A stretch of DNA of 64,000 nt. Source: Anisus vortex (Eukaryota > Mollusca > Gastropoda > Planorbidae). Numbering within the stretch: position 1 is the first letter of the stretch; every line of letters begins with the position of its first letter. Below, one piece after another: positions 54,046-64,000 of this stretch. The stretch is from contig OX421507.1 in assembly GCA_949126835.1 (NCBI GenBank), positions 9,018,121 to 9,082,120 of the forward strand. The letters are read 5' to 3'. A model generated the notes under the pieces. The model was given only the letters and a program-made list of their open reading frames with translations, was not told the origin of the DNA and made no database searches. A program made the position numbers and the translations under genes.

Positions 54046-57000
54046 TTGATATAACAATTAGTGATTGTAAACAAGCTTAAAGAGCTCAATGTAAATAATT
54101 CGTTTTTTCTAGTAACAAATTCTAAATAAATAACACTTAGCTTCTTAAAACCAATAAAACTTTTATTTTGCCTGCATTTTTTTTTTTTTTTTTACCGTAT
54201 TGATATTAATTACTGGTAATATTTCATCAGTTGATAATAAAACAGCTGAATCAGTCTATTTGAAGACGCCAGGTGGGTTTAAGTAGTTGAAAAATGAATA
54301 ATAAAAAAAAAAAAAGCTGCAGTCTGAGCAGCAAGTATGTCAAGTATCTCTTTCAGACCAATTTGATCTACTGGTATAGGGCCTGTCAAGCAGTGTTCAC
54401 AAGTCACAAAACAAGGATATCTTATTCATTTAACAATAAAAATGTTATTTAAAAAAACAACACAGCTTAACTCTTAGCTATTTATGAAATAAACATTGAA
54501 TGCTCATGCCCAACAAAAAAACAAGTTAACCCTTTTAAAGGATTGTATAGTGGAATAAAACAATCTGACATTGGAATGCAGCTGAGCTGGTGTATATTCC
54601 TGGAACTGAATTGAAAGAACTGATCATGCAACAATGGGGTTGTTGTTAAAGCTACTCTTTCTATGTATAGTATTTTGTAGAAAAAAAATATATAAAAATG
54701 AAATACTAAATTAATGCAATATTTCCTATACCTCCATCTCAAGAGATATAAAACAAATAAATTTTTAGCAAAAACACTTTAGCGAACACTAAAATATATT
54801 CATCAAAATATAATATAAACCAATTGTTATTCTAAAAACAACATTTACTTAAAACAACATTGGATTTTTAGGGAATTGAAAGGAATTATTGAGAAAAACA
54901 ATTCACATTTTTGAAAACAATGTTTTTTACTGGTTTTTGTTTGGCACATTTGTGATGGCAAAATATACACTTTTGAACATGGTGATAAACAAACACAATA
55001 GAATCAAAACGATATTGCAGAAGATAAATTTAAAAATAAAAGGGAGTTAATAAAATGAATATTTAAAAGCAATAGTTAACAATAAATGAAAATTTAAAAA
55101 TACATATGGTATGAAACAAATATTTATTGCGGATCAAAGTTTCACAAAGTTTTTATTAAAAAAATATTTTAAAGCGCTTATAATTACTCTTCGTATATAT
55201 ATATATTGATAGGTTAACAAAATGCATTGATGTTATTCGGTGTCTATAAGATATCGTCTTTTAAAATGTGAAAGACTGAACAACAATAAAAGCACTGTAT
55301 ACTGGATAAAAGGGATAGAGAAAACTGTGACACTCTGCCTGATAAGATTAATTTCCCCGGTATTAAATAAAAGGCAGTGTAATTAAACTCAAACTTATTT
55401 CTCTATACTTAAAAAAACAAAGATAAATCATTAAAGCTAGGGTATCACATAAAAAAAAACAATCATTCTTCCTACACATAAAAAGTTGGATCATGCAAGT
55501 AACATTGAAGTAAAATTAATATGAATTTTTACTAGCATTAGAAAATAAAATATTCAAGTTAGTAGCCTATAGATTATCACATTAAAAAAAAAACAGCTAC
55601 TATTGTTTATTTAAACACATGTAGAGTTGAAAAAAGAATGGAAATAATTAAACAAGTCATGTGCAACAAAATTGTCAACAAATATCAGAGACATGAGAAA
55701 TTCTTTTGTTTACAATTTCATCAGAGATTCCAGAGATACTTTAACACAAGTGAGATTTCTTTTTTTTTAGTGGGAAATAATTTTTTCCATCACAGATATT
55801 TGGTAAATGGTCAAGTTGAAATTGAAAAAGAAAAAGATAATTAACCTATACATTTTCAATTTTAAAAAATACTAAAAGTAGCTTATTAAATCACAGAAAA
55901 AAATATGACACAGTCTTAATATAATAAATACAATGAAAACTTTACAAGCACAGCAAGTTTTGAGTTTGTATAGTAAATTCAGGTTTTGAACATTTATCCA
56001 GCATTTTATAAATCAAGAAACTTCCACTTCAATTTTGTGCTAGCATTATATTTGTCTCTTATTCTATCGTTTCGCTAAAGCCTACATGTTTTAGCGTCTC
56101 TTGCATTGTTAACGGCCCAACTGAAACATTTCATTTTTGTTTTAAATTTCTATTATAAGTTTAATTATAAGAAAAAAAAATTAAGGCGTATATATATATA
56201 TTTTGTTGTTGTATTTTCAAGCTAGAAAAAATATAAAGCAAACAATTTTTAGATTTTTAGTTTAGCATCATTTAAATAGGCAGTCATTTATTTAGATATT
56301 AAAGTAAAATATTGTACCAAACAACTTTAAAGAATTTTTAAAAAAGCTGAGCCAAAGTAAAATATTTGAACAAACACATATTCATATACAGTGTCAGAAA
56401 TAGCTTTTGAATGCATTATAACAAACTATTAAGTTAAACATGTACGGTAGTATATATTTTTGTATCTTTTAAAACACAGCTATTCTAATTCTAAGACTTA
56501 ATAAATGGACGGCGGCTCATGATTTTTAATTTTATAGATATTGTATCAAAAATAGATAAAGCTTAAACACTTTTCAGATGTTTTTGAAATCACCCTACAA
56601 AAAAAATCAAATAAAAAAAAACACATAAAAATGAAAAATAAGGATTTCTAGATTGACATACATATTTTTTTTATAAAAATACAATATTTGTATATATTTT
56701 TTTAAATTCTTACTTAATTAGTAATTTCTAAAATTAGTAAACTTAATAATAGCCAATCCTTATATAAAGATTGGTGTTCCTTAGCACTACATACTACACT
56801 ATCAATAGATATAAATATATATAAAGATTGGTGTTCTACAATTTTATATTTTTAAAAAAGCTAGTTTATTTTTGGTTAGTAAACATTTTGAAATATTTAA
56901 TTAACATAAGCTTTTTCAAATATTAAATTTAATATTCAATTACATCAGAATAATAATATATTTACTAGGGCCTCACCGATCATTTCCACAGAGTACAGCA

Positions 57001-57984
57001 TTTGCATATTTGGATGCACTTTTTGCAAATCCAGGTATGAACTAAGTAGTAGTCTTGACAGTCTTGACATTCTATGCAAAGCCTTTTTTCTTGATAATCC
57101 CCCTTCTTAGCCCTGCCACCAAGTCCATTTAATCGATAACTTACAAAAGTTAGGATAACCTTGGCAAAACTGATCATGTCCAGATTATGTAATAAAATGT
57201 TGCTCATTTATTGTAATAAAACACTTTTTTTTATAATTTATAATTATTTGTGTGCAATTATTTCAGAAAAAATGGGACCTTTGGGCAGAGAGGAACAATT
57301 TCTGGGTTGGGCCCTAATACATAGTGCATGCTTATAAATAAAAAGGGTTGTGGAGTAAAATATATATTTTGTTTACAAAGAAGACAAACTTTGGGAACGT
57401 AGGATCGTATACATGATACACTTGGAATGTTAGGTGTAGAGAAGGCATGATTCATAATGTAAATTGTACATAAAATTTGTCACAAATTTCTTAAAACATA
57501 TAAATTCCTGAAAAGTTTGTAAAATTTGGTAAAAGAAATAGAAACAGTTTGTATTGACAAACTTAAAACCTCCGTTGGTTTTACTTTTCAAAAAATTGTT
57601 TTCGTAAAATTTAAATTGATATATATATTTTTTTTGTGTAAAATACGGGAAAAAAACAGCTGCCTATGATTGGCCACACATATATTAATCATTAGATAAA
57701 TACACGATAAGGTCAAATCTCTACACTCTGCAACTTCATTTGTATAAATAAAAAGGTAACAGATGATATTTGTATGCCACTTTGATAGTTTTTTGACAGT
57801 ATAAAAAATGAGTGTACAAAGAGATTGCGTTCAATATCAATAGATATCAGAAACAATAATAACAAATAATTTACCTCTTTGGGGAAAAAACAGTTTTACA
57901 CTCTTGTAAAAAAAAAAAAAAAAGAATTATTTCTTTAAAGCAAAATTTTAGCATCTATTTCAATTTTTAAATGAGTCTAGATTG

Positions 57985-58240
57985 AGTAAGTACTAGAAAT
58001 ATCATAAACCTTGCTATTGTTGTATTGTAAAATGTACTATTAAGTACTGGTACTATTACTAGATATCTAATAATTCAATTAGTAGGAAGTACTAGTACTA
58101 TTTCTAGAAATCTAATAAACTTAGCTAATGTTGTATTGTAAAATGTACAAGTAAATACTGGTACTAATACTAGAAATCTAATAAACGTAGTTATTGTTGT
58201 ATTATTAAATGTACTAGTAAGTACTATTACTAAAAGTGTA
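57985..58240. repeat. degenerate tandem repeat of about 75-80 bp, three copies
   Basis: ACTAGAAAT, then TAATAAAC, TTGTTGTATTGTAAAATGTA and AAGTACTGGTACTA recur in order. It lies about 120 bp downstream (minus strand) of the transporter stop codon. Confidence 0.7.
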
Positions 58241-58360
58241 ATACATTTATCAAAAATTTCAGTTTCTCTAGGGCCATATGTACTGCTCCAATATCTACCA
58301 CCTTGGTGCTGCAGGGCTGGCTCAAACTAAAGATAATGCAGTCTAGTACAGCAGACAACC

Positions 58361-61300
58361 CTATGAAAGATTTTCTTTGTGCTCATCCTCGGGTCTGTGG
58401 CTCACTTCATAGTCAACATGGACAAAAGCCCGCTCCACCTGAGGCAGGCCTTCAAGTTTTTGCTAAGAATACAATAAAAAAGAAACACTTTTTTCCCTAT
58501 GCCTAATCTTTAGTGTTCACATAAGTATAAATCTTAGTTGTAAATGAGGTATGGTAGTCATTCTAAATGTCCCTGGTTCAAATCCTGTATCGTGCTGGCT
58601 AAAAAAAAACTTTTGTATAACATAGCCACTTAGTCTTTAATAGCCCTATTCTTTTCTTCTTGTTACCCAGGCTGCTGAGCTGTTTGCTCTCTTGCAGTCA
58701 ATTAAATATTTCTTTATAAGCTATTCTGTGTTATTAAATTCTGTGTTGGTAATGGTAGGTTGGGAAGGTGATAATCCATGAATGAGAATGCCTAGCTTGC
58801 TTGCTGCATTCAAGTAGGAAGTGGACCACTGTTTCATGTGGGTGAGGTGGGTGTCTGCAGCTAAATGGGCGAGATGGTTTATTCTGTATAAATGCCAGTT
58901 GAGAACTATGAGTCCTGTTCTTAACCAGTAAAAAGCACAGAGCTCTATTCCAAGAAGGAACTTCATATGATCTTACCATATAAAAACAATACTTTCTGTA
59001 TCTAAAAGTAAAAAGGGAATGTGGACAATAGCTCAAAATTTTCAGCAGACAGTGTATTCAAGGAGAATGTGTGACCACTAACGCCCAGTTTTACTTTTCT
59101 CTCAACATTAGAGCTAAATGGATCTAATTTAGAGTTACCCCTACTAAAAGTCTTTTTATAGTGTATAATATCCATAAAAAATGCTGACACAATCTATCTA
59201 CCAAAATGGCAATCTACCTGTAAACTCTCTCCAATATTGTGAGACTCCATCAACACTGTGTCTTCCTGCAGGACTATGTCGACTTCAACCAAAAACTTGG
59301 AGCCAAAGTGGAAAGCCCTGACAGTGTCTATGCACAAAATCTTGGGGCTATTGAAAGGACAGAGAAAATATCAGTAATTTTGCAAGATAAAGCATATACT
59401 GTACATGCTTAAAAAGTTAAACACGTTTTTATAAACATGTTGTAGAGCAAAAATCACATTTAGTTAGAAAACAGGCTTAATTGTTTTTAATTTAATTAGA
59501 TCTAGCACTATTTAAAAAATAAAATAGAGCAGAGTCATGCAATAGGCCACAACACGGCCCGCCAAGCTTTCTGTTTACTGTGACCCCCAACAGAGCTTCT
59601 AACAGCAATTTTTTAATTCACTGTACTAATAATGTAACTAAATTTTCAGAAATTTTTGCCCATCAAGTTCTATCGAATTCTTATACAGCCCAATGATGAA
59701 AAGTGTTGTCCAACCCTGACTTAGCGCTAAAATCAAAAGACATATTTAAATTTGATTATTAATTCTTATAAAATTATGAGGAAAGTATTCTTTAACCAGA
59801 ATTAGACTTATAAGTTGTACAGGTGTTGCTTCTAGATAGAAGATTATTACGTCCACTAGGCCCAAAACTCCTGCAGGGCGGCAGGGATAGAACCCATGAA
59901 GTCCGGTGAACTAACCGCGGGACCACGCAGCCAATTGAATAAAAAATTAATATTGGCATATTAATTACATTATAGGTGAGCTAATAATAATAATGACTGC
60001 ATTACTTGTGATTTAGGGAGATCCATGTGATTTGACTTAAGAAATCAGGATTGGCTGTATAACCCACCACCATCTTTAGTTGGGCTGTGAAAATTAAGTT
60101 TGAAAACATTTTACACACACAAAGAAAATATTTTGAGCCTCTAAAACTTGTATATATTTCAGAAGGCAAACAAGGATATTTAATGACCTAATGTTTTCAT
60201 TTTTTCTCAGCATAAATGAATAGCTAATGAAATCAACAATGCACTTCTGCCCATCTCAACAACAAAAATTTTTCCTGACAAAATATTTATAAAGTCATGC
60301 AAGTAAAAGCGGTAAAAAACAGCGAAGAAAAGAAGTTTTCTTAGTAATTGTATCTAGGGCCGAAATACACTATGAATATGAGTTAATCTTGTTGACAAAG
60401 AAAGTGAGGCAATATTCTCACATAGCTCAGCAAAAAAAGAAAATTAAGTGACATTATGAGGCTTGAAGTTTACCAACTCTACCATTGCAAGATCAGATAT
60501 TCACAAATATTCATATTCTTGCTAAATCTAATAAAGAAATCCATTAAAAAAATTAATGAAATAACCCATAGGGGACATGTTTAAATTATTTAGAAAATAT
60601 GCCCCTAACATAATGGTAACAAGCATAGGATAATATGATTAAATAGCTAAGGAAACTCAATTTTCTACAAATTACTTCACATAATTCAAAGAGATTTTTC
60701 CAATTACTATGAGTCGGCTGGTGTACAGAAGGTTCTGGGTTCGAATCCTGGTGAAGGCTAGGATTTGTTCCCGGGACAGGAGAGTGTCCCTGAGGTGAGT
60801 CTGCCCAGCTCGGGGGAACCTGACATTGTACTGGCCACACAATCCCCTAGTATGCCGTGGCCACAGAAACTCGTGAACACTGCTTCATCTGTACTATGAT
60901 CAATTTGGTCCAAAGGGTACTTTAATTTAATAGAATTGTATGCCACTAGTCATTACCTATCCCAGTTTTCCACCAGCTTATAATGATATATAGCCCAATA
61001 ATAACTGCACCAGCAGGGTCGATGTAAGCTACTTGTAACGAGCCAACTTCACCAGCAAATTGTTTTGATCCTGCCAACCAAGAAACATATACATACAAAA
61101 TATATAGAAATATACAAATTTTGCTCCTACACTATACAAAAAATATTCTCTGTAAATAAAGGTTTAGAACTAACTATAATCTGAGAAGAATAAATAATGA
61201 AAAAAAGTTTCAAATCTAACCATAAAACATTCAATTGACTTTATCAATTATAATTTAATTATGAAAATGATAACTGATAGTAACTCCACAAGATATGGTT

Positions 61301-62970
61301 ATTTTACCAAATGAACAATCCAGCTTAAAATGGTGGTTTTTTTTAGAAATTTCATCTTTTTTTTTTATACTGAGCCCAAAAATTAATTCAAATAACGACA
61401 TATTAGCTACCAAACCAGCCAAAATACATACTCAAAAAGCCACATAAGATTGCTATTAAAACACTGCAAATACTCCTCACATTCAAAATTGCTATAAAGG
61501 AAGGCTATTAAATCAACCCAAATACTAAGACAACCACACAAAATTGCTGTGAAACAAGGCCCAAATACTTACTCAGATAATCAGCCCAAATACTCACGCA
61601 GATATCCACATACAATAGCTACTAAACCAGCCCAAATACTCATGCAGATATTCATATACAATAGCTACTAAATGTGCTCAAATACCAAGATATCTACAAA
61701 CACCAGCTACTAAACTAGCCCAAATACTCATCCAGATACCCACATAAATAGCTATTAAACTAGCCCAAATACTCATCCATATATCCACATACAATAGCTA
61801 CTGTTTAGTATGGCTCCTATCTGTCTCGCAAGACAATGGATGCGCCCTAAGGGTACAATAGCTACTAAACCAGCCTAAATACTAACCCAGATATCCACAT
61901 ACAATGGCTACTAGGTTAGAAAGAGTGTCGTTGCGATGATCCTGTATCAATGCATCTATAGGGTCAGACTGCATTTTCTTCTTTTTCATGATAAAGTAAA
62001 ATGAAACAGCTAATACAAACTTGGTAACTAAGGAGATAGAAAAAGAAACGATGAAAATTTATTATGAGCTGTTAAAATTTAATAATATAATGGACATTAT
62101 GATTTCTATTATGCTGTTTAAATATGTTTATGTCGGTATGTTTTGTTTATTCAGCTGCTTTAACAATGGTGAAAAACTAAATATTGTAAAGTATTGCCAT
62201 CAGACCAGTTTCATCGACAGGACCTGTGATGCAGCATTTACACGTTTTTGTGGCCACTGTTTACTAGGGGATAGTGTAGACAGCTAAATGCCCAACCACC
62301 TACACTGAAGACTTTGTTATGTACCTTTAAGAGCTGGATACTCAGGTACACTCTCTAGACCGGGGAACAAATCCTAGCCTTCACAAGGATTTAAACCGGG
62401 CACCTTTAGTATGCTAACAGAGCATGCTGCCAATAGGCCAGCGTCTACCATGAAACACCTAACATTATGGAGAATTTTAACCAATTTATATACAATAGCA
62501 TAAACAAAAAATGGCTAGATTTTATTCAAAAGATGTTCATGGAATGATCAACCAGCATTGACATTATTTAATATATGAATATTAACGCTGAGGATAATCA
62601 AGTAATGTCTAGAGTATATAGTGTTGACTACAGATGTTCAATTAAGAACAATAGAAAAAAAAAAACTGAAAACTGACAAATATAGTCACAAATCAAACAT
62701 GAAAATTTAATACACATGACTGTGTATACAAATGTCACAAAGTCAACAGTAAATTTAAAAAAAAAGAAAATGGAAACCGGTAATGTAAATTTTACAAACC
62801 CACAATACTAATAGCAATGATCAAGGTTGGGATCTCAAATATGGCAATATCGTCCAGACTTGTAGAAAAGCCAACCATCTTCTTGATAGAAGAGATCAAA
62901 ACCTCTAACGAGGCCAAAGACATGATAACAGACAGAACAATGATGGCCACAGGCTCTAGACGTGATCTGC
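58361..62970 (-). CDS. Mn-type cation diffusion facilitator (metal tolerance protein-like), C-terminal six exons
   Basis: CDF transporters export divalent metal from the cytosol in exchange for protons. Coding exons, 5' to 3': 62970-62800, 62027-61887, 61070-60957, 60084-60006, 59347-59218, 58462-58361; phases agree throughout and the frame ends in TAG. It begins inside a transmembrane segment ([20 protein letters not shown]). [14 protein letters not shown] carries the DxxxD metal site of helix 5, the form seen in Mn-CDFs (Zn-CDFs have HxxxD). Another helix is [20 protein letters not shown]. The cytosolic C-terminal domain contains [37 protein letters not shown] and [20 protein letters not shown], all as in plant-type MTP8-11 proteins. 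The N-terminal half (first helices) lies beyond base 64000. Mn specificity is inferred from motif and family only. Confidence 0.93.
58660..59000 (-). mobile_element. LINE ORF2 C-terminal fragment
   Basis: The minus strand, across a frameshift, encodes [20 protein letters not shown] and [16 protein letters not shown], the Cys/His end block of LINE ORF2 proteins. TGTTTGCTCTCTTGCAGTCA (58681-58700) recurs near 3291-3312. It is in the last intron of the metal transporter. Confidence 0.68.
59820..59935 (-). repeat. tRNA-derived SINE (family 2), internally deleted
   Basis: It shares TAGAAGATTATTACGTCCAC and AAACTCCTGCAGGGCG with 53870-54045 and the AGTCCGGTGAACTAACCGC head. The part between B box and body is shortened. 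Confidence 0.72.
60715..60925 (+). repeat. tRNA-derived SINE (family 1)
   Basis: GGGTTCGAATCCTGGTGAAG, GGCTAGGATTTGTTCCCGGG and TATGCCGTGGCCACAGAAAC. It ends just before the exon at 60957-61070 of the metal transporter. Confidence 0.75.
61380..61885 (-). repeat. tandem array derived from a transporter exon end and its donor site
   Basis: Five clear copies (61590-61808, about 45 bp each) plus decayed ones repeat the minus-strand text TTTAGTAGCTATTGTATGTG, GATATCTG, then GAGTATTTGGGC. The source is the last 30 bases of the exon 62027-61887 with its donor and first intron bases. A 38-bp unrelated piece interrupts it at about 61812-61852. Confidence 0.85.
62195..62440 (-). repeat. tRNA-derived SINE (family 1), with A-box region
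   Basis: The minus strand from 62440 reads GCTGGCCTATTGGCAGCATG (A-box-like), then GCCCGGTTTAAATCC (B-box-like) and the AGGCTAGGATTTGTTCCC core. It retains most of the tRNA head. It lies in the intron between the two most 5' transporter exons seen. Confidence 0.7.
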
Positions 62971-63600
62971 CTGAAAATAGAATTGGGACAAAAAAAAAAA
63001 AATTGACAATACTGGTGATCCAATGTGGAAATGATTATATTGAACTATTGATTCACAGATAATAAACCTATAAACCCAAATACTCTATGTTTCAAAGATA
63101 TTAATGATACATAGATATAATAGCGTAATAATATATTCAAGAAAGAACCAACATAATACTAGAACCCAATATGTAAAACAAAGAATGTTCATTATATAGC
63201 TTAGATGGTTAAGCAATTATAATGATGTAAACCCAAATACTATATGACTCCTAAATAATAATGATTCAAAGATTAGACTTATAATCATCATAGATAATAA
63301 TCACTCATAGTTAACAATGATTCATATTTTATCTTATATATTACAGACAGTCCTTCTATAAAGAAGATTATTTATAGAGTATAGCAGTTCATGTTAAGTA
63401 CCGGTAATTATTTATACATAAAAAATGATAATGATAAATAAAAAAACTCACTAAACGTTATTCTTAGATAATAATATTTAAAAGTCTTATATTACATCCA
63501 AAAAATATTTGATAATAGATCTAGGCAAGTATGATGGAATTACAAATGCTTTTTAAAAAACATTTAAATTCATCAAAATCTGTTAGAATAAGATTTTAAA
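62971..63600. other. transporter intron or upstream DNA, nothing coding
   Basis: AT-rich. At 63335-63375 a short LINE tail (ACAGACAGTCCTTCTATAAA) is present. No exon able to supply the upstream transporter helices was found. Confidence 0.5.
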
Positions 63601-63629
63601 ACTTTTTTAGACCGTCTCATTTCTACCAA

Positions 63630-64000
63630 ATCATTTACCGGTAGCCCAGGAGAATGGCTTAGGACTACTGTTGGGGTAAGACAAGGATGCTTGCTCTCAC
63701 CAACATTTTCTTGGTGAGAATAATGTCGAATGCATTAGAGGTTCATGAAGGGTCAGTCAGCCTAGGTGGGTGAACGATCACTCATTTTCAATTTGCTGAT
63801 GACATAGATGGACTAGCCGAAAGTGAGGAAGAGCTAGCCAATCTAGTAAATTGACTACACAAAATTACCTCATCCTATGGTCAGTGTAGAAAAAAACAAA
63901 ATTAATGACTAGTAACACGAGCAACATCACCACGCAAATCAAGATTGGGGACCAGAGTTTGGAAACAGTAGGCAGCTTCAACTACATGGGAGCTATTGTA
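63630..64000 (+). mobile_element. RTE-like LINE reverse transcriptase, continues past the window
   Basis: The plus strand encodes GEWLRTTVGVRQGCLLSPTF, then FQFADDIDGLAESEEELANL with the FADD catalytic motif, then IKIGDQSLETVGSFNYMGAI. Stops and frameshifts interrupt it (for example before the FADD block), so the copy is inactive. Confidence 0.87.

Larger units (their letters stand above)
52850..58240. other. convergent intergenic DNA between GT92 and the metal transporter
   Basis: Very AT-rich. Apart from the SINE at 53870-54045 and the tandem repeat at 57985-58240, nothing coding is supported. A Cys-rich minus-strand frame at 56980-57207 is noted under findings. The 3' UTR of the minus-strand transporter must lie in the right part. 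Confidence 0.55.

Noticed and set aside
1..64000. CRISPR arrays, operons, bacterial-type promoters or terminators.
   Set aside because: The window is eukaryotic with spliced genes. The regular arrays found are tandem repeats without spacers.

Overview
The window is nuclear DNA of an animal with AT-rich, intron-dense genes, most likely a gastropod mollusc. This is inferred from gene content, intron architecture and the tRNA-derived SINE and LINE mix; no species marker is visible. There are four multi-exon protein genes, which I assembled by hand from splice sites with consistent reading phase. Most of the rest is transposons, tandem repeats and featureless AT-rich sequence.

Layout. (1) 1-25133, minus: a GIGYF-family translational co-repressor gene. 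Twenty-seven coding exons (1180 codons) are visible and the 3' end runs off the window. Its introns hold a young Ty3/gypsy element (7717-11542), piggyBac-like TTAA elements, hAT MITEs, SINEs, LINE fragments and several minisatellites. (2) 25134-28912: the divergent intergenic region, with a LINE fragment at 27540-28370. (3) 28913-35426, plus: BAG1, a ubiquitin-like plus BAG-domain co-chaperone regulator, complete in 7 or 8 coding exons. (4) 35427-42931: repeat-rich intergenic DNA with LINE pieces, an inverted-repeat element and a duplicated block. (5) 42960-49525, plus: a complete type II membrane glycosyltransferase of family GT92, seven coding exons. (6) 49526-58360: a CR1/Jockey-like LINE on the minus strand, SINEs and plain AT-rich DNA. 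(7) 58361-62970, minus: the C-terminal six coding exons of a Mn-type cation diffusion facilitator (metal tolerance protein-like); its 5' end lies beyond the window. (8) The right edge enters another LINE reverse transcriptase on the plus strand.

The four genes share no pathway that I can see. The most interesting observations are structural. One gypsy element has identical LTRs but lacks its integrase core. The 3' end and donor site of an exon are tandemly multiplied in the metal-transporter gene, and a smaller 25-bp donor duplication occurs in GIGYF. A SINE carries the 3' tail of the resident LINE. Inverted copies of a palindromic element bracket exons 2-8 of BAG1.
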